DNA of 64,000 nt from a beta proteobacterium AAP99 (GTDB lineage Bacteria > Pseudomonadota > Gammaproteobacteria > Burkholderiales > Burkholderiaceae_C): NCBI GenBank assembly GCA_001295775.1, contig LJIA01000020.1:1-64000 (forward strand), in the 5' to 3' direction. The number at the start of each line of letters is the position of its first letter. The stretch's first letter is position 1. The notes under the pieces are model-generated. The model saw nothing but the letters and a program-made list of their open reading frames with translations, ran no database searches and was not told where the DNA came from. Positions 17,661 to 27,161 of this stretch are shown here, piece by piece. A program made the translations under genes and the position numbers.

Positions 17661-20600
17661 TCAGACCGCCGTCTGCATTGCGGGGCTGCGCAGCGCCGGC
17701 GGCGCAAGGACGAGATCCACCTCGACCCAGTGCTGGCTCTGGTCATCCACACGCTCTGCAAAGCGGATCTGGCAGCCACGACGCGGCAGCAGAGCCTTGA
17801 GCAGTGACAGCCCGGTAACACCCGGAGGCAGGGACTGAAAGTCAAATCCTTGGGGCAGGCGCCCGGCATTGCGGATGTGCAGACGAACCGCCTGCTGTTC
17901 GCCCAGTCGATCGGCCACCAGCTCCACCACCGGGATGCCCGGCACCTTGCCGTCGCGGTGCCGGACTGCGTTGCTGGCCAGTTCGTTGATGGCCAGCGAA
18001 ATCGGCACCGACTCCTGCTCGGGCAGCATCCACCCGGACAGCGCCGTATCGATCCTCGTGTCCAGCCGACCGCCATACATGCGCTCCACACCCGCGAGGA
18101 TGGCGCGCGCCACCACGAGGTAGTCGAACATGCCCGATCGGTCCATCTGGATGCCGTGGACCTGCGCGATCGCCTGCACCTTTGCGGCGAGATCTGTGAA
18201 GTCATCACGCAGATGTGGTTTCTGCAGCGCGATCTGCTGCATGAGTCCGGCGACGCCCTGCAGGTTGTTCTTGATGCGGTGGTGCACTTCGCGGATCAGC
18301 AGGTCGCGCTGGCGCAGCGCTTCCTCAAGCCGTTGTGCCTCCACCTGCTTGAGCTCGGTGACGTCTTCCACCATGCCGAACAAGCGCAGTGAGCCGCTGG
18401 CCAGCGTGACGGCGAAGCGCAGCCAGCGCAGCACCCGCTCGCCCTTGCGGGGGTGGCGGATGGACAGTTCCACGTCCGTGCGTTCGTGCCGAAGATCCAC
18501 AGCCTGCATGGCAGCGACGCGATCCTGGTGCGCCTCGATGACGTTCTCGTAGCCACTCAGGCGGCCGCCCAGCACACGCTCGGTGGACAGACCGAGCACT
18601 TCCTCAAGCCGGTCATTGTGATAGAGCAGTTCGTCGGCCGCCTGGTCGTAGATGTAGATGAGCTGATCGGTCTGCTCGGCAAACTGGCGGAAGCGGGCCT
18701 CGCTCTCGCGCAGCGCGAGTTCGGCTTGCTTACGCTCGGTAATGTCTTCAGACAGACTCAGCAGGTACTTGCACAGGCCCAGGCTGTTGAACACCGGCAG
18801 CGTGCGCGTACGGAAAGTGCGTGTGCCGCTGCCATTGGGCACGGTCACCTCGCCCTCGTCGTCCACCACGATGGAGTCGCGCATCACGCGCCGATCGGCG
18901 TCCAGGATGCGCTGCATGAGCGTGCCGGGTGGCGCAGCAACCGGCACGCCGCTGGCTCCGAGCGGTGGCTCCGGCAAGCGGGTTGCAGCCAGCGCCGTGG
19001 CGTCGGGCAGCGGGAGCGCTTCGGCCTGCAGCGGTGTGAACACGTCTGCCGCAGCCGGATTCATGCGCAGCAGACGGGAGGTTTCCGCGTCGCGCACGGA
19101 GATCAGCATGGGCATGTTGTCCAGCACCAGATCCAGGAAGGCCGTCGTTTCGCGCAGGCGCTCCTCGCTGCGGTGACGTTCATCGACATCCAGGCAGCAG
19201 AACAGGTAGCCGGCGGCGGGATTGCCGGCATCGAGTGCGCGGCCGCTCACGTCACCCCAGAACGTCGAGCCATCCGCGCGCTTGAGCTGCACCTCGACGG
19301 TGTAGACATTGCCCTCATCCAGAACCGGGTACGGCCCGTCCGGCCGCAGGCTGAACACGACCGCTTCGGGGAAGATGTCACCGAAGGACTGCCCGATCAG
19401 CCCCCCCGGCGCAGCCCGCAGCATCTGTTCGAAGGCCGGGTTGGCGCGTGCAATGCGGCCCGCTTTGACGAACACGATGCCCACGTTGGCTGCCTTGAAC
19501 AGCTGCTCCTGTTCGGCAATCGTCTGCGAGAGCTGCTCCTGGCGGGCCTTCTGGGTCGTGACATCCGAGCTCATGGCATAGGCGAAAGTGCGGCCGTCGG
19601 GCAACCGGGTTGCCTCGATCCGTGTAGACACCCAGCGCTGCTGGCCTTCCAGATCGATCAGCCGGTACGCACGCGTATCCGCCCGGGCCTGCGCGATGGC
19701 GTCCTGCAAGGCGTCGAACTCCGCCAGGTCGTCCGGATGCACACGACTGCGCAGCAGCCGGGGCTGCGCCTCAAGACGCGCCTGCTCCACGCCCACCAGG
19801 CGCTCATAGCCCGGGTTGGCCAGCACGATGCGCCCGCTGCCCGCCTCGTGAATGGTGATCCCCAGATCCGTGTTGTTGGCAAAGAAGGCGAATCGCCGCT
19901 CGGCCTCGGCCAGCCGCGCCTCGGCGCGCGCCTGTTCAGAGATGTCAAGAAAAGCGACGAGCAAGCCGTCTTCGGGCCGCTCCCGATGAATCAGGCCACC
20001 ATGTGACAGGCAGTCCAGCGGCGTGCCGTCCAGGCGTCGCAGGCGCACCTTGACCTTGAAGTGCTCGCCCAGTGCGATGGCGCGCCCTGCCGCCTCGCGA
20101 AGAATCTGCGCCTGTTCCGCGTCCATCCACGCGTCGGCCGTGGTGCCCATCAGTTCGTCACGATCGGCGCCGAGCATGACTTCCATCTGCCGGTTCACGC
20201 GCACGGCGCGCGAATGGCTGTCGCTGGCCTCTCTCACCATGTGCACGATGCCAATCGCGGAGTTCGAGAAGATTGCTGCAAGCTCAGTGGACGCCTGGTC
20301 CAGCAGACGCGTGGTGGCCTTGTGCTGGGTTACGTCCTCTGCCGTGATCAGCAGCCCCTGCTCCGGGTCGCGGGCGTCCATGCGGCCGACGTGCACCAGC
20401 GCAGGCAACTCGCGGCCATCATGGGTGCGCAGCGCGCATTGCTGCGTGAACACGCTGTCATGCGCGAGCGCACGGATCGAGCGCTCCTGGATGCGTCGCC
20501 AGGCCCGGTCGCTTGCAAACAGCTCGGGCACGCCGCGCCCCGCCAGCGCTCCGCTTTCGTAGCCCAGCATGTTGGCCAGTTCGCCATTGGCCTCCACGAT

Positions 20601-21212
20601 CTGCTCGCCGATCACGTGCGCCACCCCAACTCGGCTCGCGGCCAGCAACACGCCGCGATAGGAGGTCAGGCGCTGGATCTCGCGCTGGAAGTCCCGCTCG
20701 GTGGAACGATCCTCGATCGTCAGCACGCTCCACAGCAGCCCGTCGAGTTCGATCTCGCGCAGCTGCACTGCAAGATCCTGCCGACGCTCAGCGTCGCCCA
20801 GACGAACCTCCCAGCGCTGCTCGGCCATCAGCAGCGGTGCGTTCGGCGCGAGCTGCGTGCGCGCGGCCGCGATGCGCTGTACCCAGTCGTGCGCACTGGC
20901 ATCGGTGTCCGGTGCCAGTGCGAGGCGGCGCGCGGCATCGTTGGCAAAGCAGGGGCGCTGGGTCGCATCAAGCACTGCGATCGCCACGGGCAGCGGCCCA
21001 TAGAGCGGCGCAAACAGGCGCTGCGCCCGCTGAGTCACGGCAATCTGTGCGGCATGCAGCTCGGTGGGCTGGTTCACGGGCTCGCGCGAGGGTGCAGGTT
21101 CTTCCGTGCTGCTGGGCGCAGCAGACCGATTCGATCGCGCGTGGCGCAGATCAAGCGCGGTCGAGTGTACGCTCGGCCGCGCCTGTGAACAGGCTGCTGC
21201 CCAGTCGCGCAA
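17661..21212 (-). CDS. Multi-PAS sensor kinase, HisKA_2 family
   Basis: About 1183 residues counted from a TTG at 21212; a GTG at 21077 is an alternative, and neither has a clear ribosome site, so the N-terminus is uncertain. There is no membrane segment. Roughly seven PAS-type repeats can be traced (about 65-170, 180-295, 300-420, 425-550, 555-675, 680-830, 840-960). The C-terminal kinase has the HisKA_2 signature EVHHRIKNNLQG (His977-His978) and an HATPase with INELASNAVRH and GLSLLKALL. It probably integrates several redox or small-molecule cues and signals to the ANTAR regulator at 16970-17548. Confidence 0.9.
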   Translation of the reverse strand: MRDWAAACSQARPSVHSTALDLRHARSNRSAAPSSTEEPAPSREPVNQPTELHAAQIAVTQRAQRLFAPLYGPLPVAIAVLDATQRPCFANDAARRLALAPDTDASAHDWVQRIAAARTQLAPNAPLLMAEQRWEVRLGDAERRQDLAVQLREIELDGLLWSVLTIEDRSTERDFQREIQRLTSYRGVLLAASRVGVAHVIGEQIVEANGELANMLGYESGALAGRGVPELFASDRAWRRIQERSIRALAHDSVFTQQCALRTHDGRELPALVHVGRMDARDPEQGLLITAEDVTQHKATTRLLDQASTELAAIFSNSAIGIVHMVREASDSHSRAVRVNRQMEVMLGADRDELMGTTADAWMDAEQAQILREAAGRAIALGEHFKVKVRLRRLDGTPLDCLSHGGLIHRERPEDGLLVAFLDISEQARAEARLAEAERRFAFFANNTDLGITIHEAGSGRIVLANPGYERLVGVEQARLEAQPRLLRSRVHPDDLAEFDALQDAIAQARADTRAYRLIDLEGQQRWVSTRIEATRLPDGRTFAYAMSSDVTTQKARQEQLSQTIAEQEQLFKAANVGIVFVKAGRIARANPAFEQMLRAAPGGLIGQSFGDIFPEAVVFSLRPDGPYPVLDEGNVYTVEVQLKRADGSTFWGDVSGRALDAGNPAAGYLFCCLDVDERHRSEERLRETTAFLDLVLDNMPMLISVRDAETSRLLRMNPAAADVFTPLQAEALPLPDATALAATRLPEPPLGASGVPVAAPPGTLMQRILDADRRVMRDSIVVDDEGEVTVPNGSGTRTFRTRTLPVFNSLGLCKYLLSLSEDITERKQAELALRESEARFRQFAEQTDQLIYIYDQAADELLYHNDRLEEVLGLSTERVLGGRLSGYENVIEAHQDRVAAMQAVDLRHERTDVELSIRHPRKGERVLRWLRFAVTLASGSLRLFGMVEDVTELKQVEAQRLEEALRQRDLLIREVHHRIKNNLQGVAGLMQQIALQKPHLRDDFTDLAAKVQAIAQVHGIQMDRSGMFDYLVVARAILAGVERMYGGRLDTRIDTALSGWMLPEQESVPISLAINELASNAVRHRDGKVPGIPVVELVADRLGEQQAVRLHIRNAGRLPQGFDFQSLPPGVTGLSLLKALLPRRGCQIRFAERVDDQSQHWVEVDLVLAPPALRSPAMQTAV

Positions 21213-21278
21213 GCGCTGCGCAGCTCCCTCCCGCCCGCACCCCCCAGGACCTCACGCGAGAGCCCGCCCACCGACCGC

Positions 21279-22148
21279 ATGCCCCTCAAGACTTTGGCCG
21301 AAATCCTGCTGCTGGCGGCAGTGTGGGGTGCCTCGTTTCCGTTGATCCGCATGACCGTGCCGGAGTTCGGCGTGCTACCCCTGAACTTCGTGCGTTGTGC
21401 GCTTGGCGCGCTGGCACTGGCCGCGCTGCTGGCGTTTCAGCAGCGGCGTCTGGCGCGCGAAGACGCCGCGCTGGCCGGCGGTCTGGGCGTGATCGGCAAC
21501 GCGCTGCCTTTCGTGCTCTTTGCATGGGCCACGAGCATTCTGCCGGCGAGCTATCCGGCCGTGATCAATGCCACGGTGCCGGTGTTCGGCGCGCTGCTGG
21601 CCGTGTGGCTGCTGCGCGAACGACTCACGGCCCGGCGCAGCGCCGGCGTGGCGCTGGGTGTGGCGGGTGTCGGCTTGCTGGTCGGGCTGGGCCCGGTGGC
21701 CATGAGTGGGCAGGTGGCAGGCGCGGTGGCGGCCGGCCTGGGCGCCTGCCTGTGCTTTGCGCTCGCGCAGCTACTGACCAAGCGGCATGCGAGCCATGTG
21801 AACTCGCTGACGCTGACGTTCGGCATGCTGAGCGCGGCGAGCCTGGTGCTTCTGGTGCCGGCGCTGCTGTTTCTGCCGACGCAGTGGCCCTCCGCCTCGG
21901 CCTGGCTATGGGTGACGATTCTGGCTGTGAGTAATTCGGCCTGGGCCACAGCGCGCTACATGGCGCTGGTGGTGCGCATCGGCCCGGTGAAGGCCATGAC
22001 CGTACCCATGCTCATTCCGATCTTCGGGCTGCTGTGGAGCGCGGCGCTCCTGGGCGAGCGGATCACGCCGATCTTCGTGCTCGGCACCGCGGTGATCCTG
22101 TCAGCGGTGTGGCTGGTCGCCATGGAGCGGCGGCCAGCGGCGCAATGA
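21279..22148 (+). CDS. EamA/DMT-family transporter
   Basis: A 289-residue inner-membrane protein with ten predicted membrane helices and two EamA repeats. The first repeat begins EILLLAAVWGASFPLIR and the second starts near residue 145 (GAVAAGLGACLCFALAQ). VWGASF and the loops ending LLRERLT and LLGERIT are characteristic of this drug/metabolite transporter family. It is divergent from the multi-PAS kinase gene. The substrate cannot be inferred; many relatives export amino acids or other metabolites. Confidence 0.93.
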   Translation: MPLKTLAEILLLAAVWGASFPLIRMTVPEFGVLPLNFVRCALGALALAALLAFQQRRLAREDAALAGGLGVIGNALPFVLFAWATSILPASYPAVINATVPVFGALLAVWLLRERLTARRSAGVALGVAGVGLLVGLGPVAMSGQVAGAVAAGLGACLCFALAQLLTKRHASHVNSLTLTFGMLSAASLVLLVPALLFLPTQWPSASAWLWVTILAVSNSAWATARYMALVVRIGPVKAMTVPMLIPIFGLLWSAALLGERITPIFVLGTAVILSAVWLVAMERRPAAQ

Positions 22149-22200
22149 CCCTCAGGTGCGCAGAACGCGCAAGTGATCAGGTCAGCACGACCGCAGTTGC

Positions 22201-22809
22201 TCAGGTGAGGAGGACGCGCAGTTGCGCGTCGATACCCTGGGCAGGGTCGAGCTTGAAGCCGGACTTGGCGTAGCGGTGCCAACGCCCGAGCACGGCGGCC
22301 ACGATCACGCCGGCACGGGCACCGGGGTCGCTGTCAACCAGCTGGCCCTGCGTGGCGGCGGTGCGCAGGCTCTGGCGCACGGCGGCTTCCACGCGGTCCA
22401 CAAACTGGTTGATGCGCAGCTGCAGGCGCTCGTCCTCTAGCACGAGCGCATCGCCGATCAGCACGCGGGTCATGCCGCGGTTGCTCACGGCGAACTTCAG
22501 CAGCATGGCCACGATGCTGCCGGTCTGCTTCAGGCCGTCTTCTTCCTGGGCGGTGATCTGGTTGATCAGCCCGAAGACACTGGTCTCGATGAACTCGATC
22601 AGGCCCTCATACATCTGCGCCTTGCTCGCAAAGTGGCGGTAAAGCGCGGCTTCGGACACATCCAGCTTGCTGGCCAGCAGCGCCGTGGTGACGCGCTCGC
22701 CCTTGGGGTGCTCAAGCATCTCGGCCAGGGTCTGCAGGATCTGCAGGCGGCGTTCGCCGGGTTTGGGGCGCTTGCGGGTGGGCGCCTCTTGGCTTGGGGC
22801 TTCAGACAT
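22201..22809 (-). CDS. slmA: Nucleoid occlusion factor SlmA (TetR family)
   Basis: A 202-residue TetR-fold protein. The helix-turn-helix region (about 35-70: TTALLASKLDVSEAALYRHF) and the following SKAQMYEGLIEFIE match SlmA rather than ordinary TetR repressors. SlmA binds chromosomal sites and blocks FtsZ ring formation over the nucleoid. The gene overlaps the upstream HAD phosphatase gene by 8 bases and lies two genes from argB, an arrangement common in betaproteobacteria. Confidence 0.9.
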   Translation of the reverse strand: MSEAPSQEAPTRKRPKPGERRLQILQTLAEMLEHPKGERVTTALLASKLDVSEAALYRHFASKAQMYEGLIEFIETSVFGLINQITAQEEDGLKQTGSIVAMLLKFAVSNRGMTRVLIGDALVLEDERLQLRINQFVDRVEAAVRQSLRTAATQGQLVDSDPGARAGVIVAAVLGRWHRYAKSGFKLDPAQGIDAQLRVLLT

Positions 22810-23530
22810 CGGCGAGTGTGCGATCCAGAGAAGAAATCAGCCAGGCCTTGCGGCGCAAATGGGCGACGGAGTGTACACAGCAGTCCACGCAAGAAGCGCG
22901 CCCCGATTGGTGTGCGCTGTGAGCGGGTACATACCCACTTGATCGCACCGCGCCGCGGGTGTAGCCGCGCACGAGCACGGTGCGCATGCCGATGGCCCGC
23001 GCGGCCTTGAGGTTGGCCACGGAGTCTTCGACCAGCACGGCCTGATGCGGCTGGATGCGATGCCGCGCCAGCAGCTGGCGCAGCATGCGCTTGCTGGGCT
23101 TGGGTGCGAACTGGCCGAACACGCGCATGTGATCGATGGCGATGTGGCCATGAAAGCGGCGGTCCAGATCCAGCTCGGCCATCACGCGGCGCGAGTAGAT
23201 CGATGGCGCATTGGTCAGCAGCATCTTGCGGCCGGGCAGCGGCGCGAGCTTGCGCACCAAGCCGCGCTCAAAGCGCATCAACGGCCGCGGGTCGAAGCGG
23301 TGGGTGTCTTCCAGATACTGCAGGCCGTCCACGCCGTGGTGGCGCACCAGCCCGATCAGCGTGGCGCCGTAGCGCTTCCAATGCTCGCGGCGGATGCGGT
23401 CGGCCTCGGCGGCGTCCACCTGCAGGTGCTGGATGATCCACTGGTTGATGCGCTCATCCATGCCGCCAAAGATCGCGTGGCTGGCGTTGTGCAGGGTGTT
23501 GTCGAGGTCGAAGAACCAGATGCCGGGCAT
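22802..23530 (-). CDS. HAD-family pyrimidine 5'-nucleotidase-like phosphatase
   Basis: A 242-residue HAD hydrolase with motif I FFDLDNTLHN (nucleophile Asp8, acid/base Asp10), motif II LLTNAP, motif III lysine in FAPKPSKRML and motif IV VEDSVANLKAA. The helical cap after motif I is typical of the pyrimidine 5'-nucleotidase branch (YjjG/SDT1-like). The C-terminal 50 residues, rich in Cys/His/Ser, look less conserved and may be a lineage-specific tail. Translational coupling to slmA (8-base overlap) and proximity to argB are conserved in related genomes. The in vivo substrate is unproven. Confidence 0.88.
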   Translation of the reverse strand: MPGIWFFDLDNTLHNASHAIFGGMDERINQWIIQHLQVDAAEADRIRREHWKRYGATLIGLVRHHGVDGLQYLEDTHRFDPRPLMRFERGLVRKLAPLPGRKMLLTNAPSIYSRRVMAELDLDRRFHGHIAIDHMRVFGQFAPKPSKRMLRQLLARHRIQPHQAVLVEDSVANLKAARAIGMRTVLVRGYTRGAVRSSGYVPAHSAHQSGRASCVDCCVHSVAHLRRKAWLISSLDRTLADV

Positions 23531-23634
23531 GAAGGGCGAGACGATTCAGTGCAGCTGATTTTCAACTGAACGTTGATTTATTAAGACCTGAAACCTAGAT
23601 CTTCAGTTTTCTATTGAAGATGCCAATTGGCCAG

Positions 23635-23672
23635 TTTCCGCTTGTGGGGTGCGGATCTCGGCCGATTTTAGG
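23635..23672 (+). repeat. Dispersed TTTCCGC-N9-GCGG stem-loop repeat
   Basis: TTTCCGC (23635-23641), a nine-base loop and GCGG (23651-23654), then a T-rich tail (ATCTCGGCCGATTTTAGG). It lies between argB and the HAD gene. The upstream flank is AT-rich with a short inverted repeat (CTTCAGTTTTCTATTGAAG). Confidence 0.65.
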
Positions 23673-23717
23673 TGGGATTTCAGGCCGTGCATGTCACGCT
23701 GACAATGCCCCAGAGGT

Positions 23718-24683
<966 letters not shown>

Positions 24684-24772
24684 TTATCGAGCCTGCGCCG
24701 CTGCCGCGCTGCCCAGCGCGATATGCGCGCAAACGCTTGCAGCGCCGGCCTGCGGCCCCGCACAATCCGCCC

Positions 24773-25378
24773 ATGCCCGCTCCGCCGCCTGCACCTCCGT
24801 CCGCCGCTTCGACACCGCAACCCGCCGACCTCGAAGCCCTGCGCCCCGCCCTGCTCAAGTACGCGCGCCTGCAGCTGCGCGACGAGGCCACCGCCGAGGA
24901 CTGCGTCTCCGACACCCTGCTGGCCGTACTCGAAAAGCCCCAGGCCTTTGCAGGCCGCAGCCAGCTGCGTACCTATGTCACGGGCATCCTGAAGCACAAG
25001 ATCATCGATGTGCTGCGCGCCGGGCAGCGATGGGTGCAGATCAGCCGCGAGGACGACGAGAGCGAATCCGACATGCTCGACGCCCTGTTCGACAGCACCG
25101 GCCACTGGCGCGAAAAGCCCACGGACTGGGGAAACCCCGAGGGCGACTACGAGCGCGGCGCCTTCTTCGCCGCACTGGAAGCCTGTGTGGAAAAGCTGCC
25201 CAGTACGCAGGGCCGCCTGTTCATGATGCGCGAGTGGATGGAGCTGGAGACCGAGGAGATCTGTAAGGCCTTGCAGGTGACGCCGACGAATGCATGGGTC
25301 CTGCTGCATCGAGCGCGCGCACGTCTGCGCGAATGTCTCGAAATCAACTGGTTCGGGCAGGCGGCCAAGAACAACTGA
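24773..25378 (+). CDS. ECF-type RNA polymerase sigma factor
   Basis: About 201 residues from the ATG at 24773 (the frame is open further upstream, but that part runs into the argB promoter). After a Pro/Ala-rich lead come region 2 (about 20-85; YARLQLRDEATAEDCVSDTLLAVLEKP, ILKHKIIDVLRA) and region 4 (about 135-190; LPSTQGRLFMMREWMELETEEICKALQV, VLLHRARARLRECL). An acidic loop (REDDESESDMLD) separates them. The gene is followed after one base by a zinc-finger anti-sigma gene, so the pair forms a sigma/anti-sigma unit. Target promoters were not identified; the metal cluster downstream has its own CueR-type control. Confidence 0.9.
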   Translation: MPAPPPAPPSAASTPQPADLEALRPALLKYARLQLRDEATAEDCVSDTLLAVLEKPQAFAGRSQLRTYVTGILKHKIIDVLRAGQRWVQISREDDESESDMLDALFDSTGHWREKPTDWGNPEGDYERGAFFAALEACVEKLPSTQGRLFMMREWMELETEEICKALQVTPTNAWVLLHRARARLRECLEINWFGQAAKNN

Positions 25379-25379
25379 A

Positions 25380-25571
25380 ATGAAAACGTGCAGAGAAGTC
25401 TTCGTCATGGTCCTGCAGTCGCAGGACCGAAACCTCAGCCTCCTCGAGAGGCTGAGCCTGCGCCTGCACCTGCTCGCCTGTGATGCATGTTCCATCTTTG
25501 TGCGTCAGAACAAGGTGCTCAGCGTTCGCATGAAGGCCTGGCGCGCCTACCGGGACGAATCGGAAGCCTGA
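25380..25571 (+). CDS. Short zinc-finger (ZAS) anti-sigma factor
   Basis: A 63-residue protein whose ATG follows the sigma-factor stop by one base. Cys4, His30, Cys34 and Cys37 form the H-x3-C-x2-C zinc motif of anti-sigma factors (LHLLACDAC). It has no membrane segment, so it should be a soluble inhibitor that binds the adjacent sigma factor in the cytoplasm and responds to oxidation or metals, by analogy with RsrA/ChrR-type ZAS proteins. It is shorter than most anti-sigma factors, being essentially only the ZAS domain. Confidence 0.85.
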   Translation: MKTCREVFVMVLQSQDRNLSLLERLSLRLHLLACDACSIFVRQNKVLSVRMKAWRAYRDESEA

Positions 25572-25608
25572 ACGGCACGGCGAGTCCGGGTTTCCCCGGC
25601 CGTGCCGT
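25572..25608 (+). terminator. Hairpin after the sigma/anti-sigma operon
   Basis: A perfect 10-base-pair stem (ACGGCACGGC / GCCGTGCCGT) around a 17-base loop begins at the base after the anti-sigma stop codon. There is no T-run after it, so it may terminate weakly or protect the 3' end. Confidence 0.6.
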
Positions 25609-25626
25609 CGTGCCACATCGCGCGGC

Positions 25627-25657
25627 TTGAGCTTCCCACGATGGCAATGTCCATAGT
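25627..25657 (+). promoter_or_regulatory. CueR-type operator/promoter of the MerPT-like operon
   Basis: TTGAGC (-35, 25627-25632), a 19-base spacer and CATAGT (-10, 25652-25657). The long spacer contains a dyad AGCTTCCCA/TGGCAATGT centred between the hexamers, as in MerR-family promoters and close to CueR sites. Expected transcription start is about 25664. Confidence 0.65.
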
Positions 25658-25663
25658 GGCGTC

Positions 25664-26356
25664 ATGAGATCCACGTTCGCACTGTCAATGATCCGCGCAG
25701 CACGCCTGTGTGCGTGCGCGCTGCTTGCCTTGCCGGCGCTGGCCAGCGCCGGCCCACTCACCGGCTTCAAGGACTCCTGGATGGTCATGGGCGAGGCCAG
25801 TGAACTCAACCAGGACTGGATGATCAACCGCGCCTTGACCGGCAAGGATGCACTCGGCGTGGGCTATCACCGCTGGAAGATGGACGACAGCCGCCACCGG
25901 GTGGAGCACACCGGCGTGAATTACGTGCGTCGCGTCGCCCGCTGGAACCGCCCGGACTCCCAGGCCAATCTGTGGTTTGCGCTGGACGTCGGCACCACCC
26001 GCGAGATCCATCCCAGCGGCCACCGCATGGCAGATCGCACAGGCTGGATGCCGATGGTGCAATTCGATTGGGAAACCACACGGCTGTACACCCTGGTGTC
26101 CGCTGCAACTTTGCGCGGCAAGGGCGGTCTGCAGTACGACACCTACAAGGCGCAGGCCGGGTTTTCGTTCTACGAAGTCAATTTCGATGAATGGCAGCCC
26201 TGGCTGGTGGTCGAAGCCAAGCGGATGCCGCGCTTTGACGACAAGGTGGAAGTCACCCCCTTCCTGCGCTTCATCCACAAGAGTTTGTATGTCGAAGTAG
26301 GCGCCAACACGGAGGGCAAGCCCCGCGTGGCGGTGATGAAGGTTTTTGCGTTCTAA
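25664..26356 (+). CDS. Exported protein of copper cluster, probable outer-membrane barrel
   Basis: A 230-residue protein of unrecognised family. It has a signal peptide ending ALPALASAG; the mature part is rich in alternating aromatic/hydrophobic strands and ends VAVMKVFAF, with the C-terminal Phe typical of outer-membrane beta-barrels. It contains several His/Met (for example GYHRWKMDD, HPSGHRMADRTGW, AKRMPRF). A CueR-type operator ends seven bases before this ATG, so transcription would start at or near it; the ATG at 25688 (MIRAARLCAC) gives a neater signal peptide and may be the true start. It is followed by MerP-like and MerT-like genes, implying a role in copper or another soft metal at the cell envelope. 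Confidence 0.7.
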   Translation: MRSTFALSMIRAARLCACALLALPALASAGPLTGFKDSWMVMGEASELNQDWMINRALTGKDALGVGYHRWKMDDSRHRVEHTGVNYVRRVARWNRPDSQANLWFALDVGTTREIHPSGHRMADRTGWMPMVQFDWETTRLYTLVSAATLRGKGGLQYDTYKAQAGFSFYEVNFDEWQPWLVVEAKRMPRFDDKVEVTPFLRFIHKSLYVEVGANTEGKPRVAVMKVFAF

Positions 26357-26365
26357 GTCTGTTGT

Positions 26366-26372
26366 GAAGGAG
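26366..26372 (+). promoter_or_regulatory. Strong ribosome binding site of the MerP-like gene
   Basis: GAAGGAG six bases before the ATG at 26379. It decides the start over an in-frame codon at 26346, which lies inside the upstream gene. Confidence 0.75.
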
Positions 26373-26378
26373 TCTGAA

Positions 26379-26711
26379 ATGAAGAAGCTCGTCATCGCCG
26401 CCGCCCTGGCTGCATCCGCTCTGGCCGCTCAGGCCGCTGAAGGCGTGCAGACCATCCGAGCCGAAGTCAACGGCATGGTCTGCGCTTTCTGCGCGCAGGG
26501 CATCGAGATGAAGATGACCAATCAGGCTGCCACGCAGGCCGTGTTCGTCGACCTGAAGAACAAGGTCGTGGCGGTGCAGCTCAAGCCTGGCCAGACCATG
26601 GCGCTGGACAAGTTCAAGGCCGACATCAAGGACGCCGGCTATGACGTGGTCAAGGCCGAGTACGTGCCGCAGACCGTGGCGGCCATCAAGGCGCAGTACG
26701 TCAAGAAGTAA
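26379..26711 (+). CDS. Periplasmic MerP-like metal-binding protein (HMA domain)
   Basis: A 110-residue protein with a clear signal peptide (about 1-19, ALAAQAAEG cleavage region) and one heavy-metal-associated domain. The metal site is VNGMVCAFCAQGIE with Cys35 and Cys38; the sequence CAFC (not CAAC/CASC) and the downstream helix resemble MerP-like proteins of non-mercury clusters. The C-terminal end is Lys/Gln-rich. It is followed after 26 bases by a MerT-like membrane protein, mirroring merT-merP organisation but in reverse order. With the CueR-type operator upstream of the operon, copper or silver is the likely metal. Confidence 0.85.
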   Translation: MKKLVIAAALAASALAAQAAEGVQTIRAEVNGMVCAFCAQGIEMKMTNQAATQAVFVDLKNKVVAVQLKPGQTMALDKFKADIKDAGYDVVKAEYVPQTVAAIKAQYVKK

Positions 26712-26737
26712 ATCCTCCTGCCCACGCCGGACTCCGC

Positions 26738-27121
26738 ATGACGCCCACCACCAATGCGTCCCGTACGGCCAGCCTGCTGTCGCTGTTCACCAGCGGCGGC
26801 ACGCTGATCTGCTGCGCCCTGCCCGCGCTGCTGGTGGCGCTCGGTGCGGGCGCGGCGCTGGCTGGGCTGGTGTCGGCCGTGCCGGCGCTCGTGTGGTTCT
26901 CGGAGCGCTCCGCCTGGGTGTTTGCCGCGGCGGGCGTGATGCTCGCTTTGGCGGGCTGGCTGCAATGGCGCGCCCGCTTCGAGCCCTGCCCCACCGACCC
27001 CGCCCTGGCCGCCACCTGCATGCGAACCCGGCGCATCTCGGCCTGGGTGTACGGCGTGTCGGTGGCGATCTATCTGGTGGGCGCGTTCTTCGCCTTCGTG
27101 GCGCCGGTGCTGTTCTTCTAG
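26738..27121 (+). CDS. MerT-like heavy-metal transport membrane protein
   Basis: A 127-residue inner-membrane protein with three hydrophobic helices (about 22-47, 58-76 and 103-125). The first helix carries the vicinal pair Cys25-Cys26 (TLICCALPALLVALGAG), as in MerT, and a loop between helices 2 and 3 has Cys84 and Cys94 (CPTDPALAATC), matching the second cysteine pair of MerT. No mercuric reductase is nearby, and the operon sits under a CueR-type operator, so it may move copper with its periplasmic partner. The direction of transport is not known. Confidence 0.82.
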   Translation: MTPTTNASRTASLLSLFTSGGTLICCALPALLVALGAGAALAGLVSAVPALVWFSERSAWVFAAAGVMLALAGWLQWRARFEPCPTDPALAATCMRTRRISAWVYGVSVAIYLVGAFFAFVAPVLFF

Positions 27122-27161
27122 CCTGCCAGCAGCTGAAGTGCCGTCTGCGGACCGCTAGCCC

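Noticed and set aside
25664-27121. A mercury resistance operon
   Set aside because: MerP- and MerT-like proteins are present but there is no merA or mercury-type merR, and the promoter resembles CueR sites; copper is the better reading.
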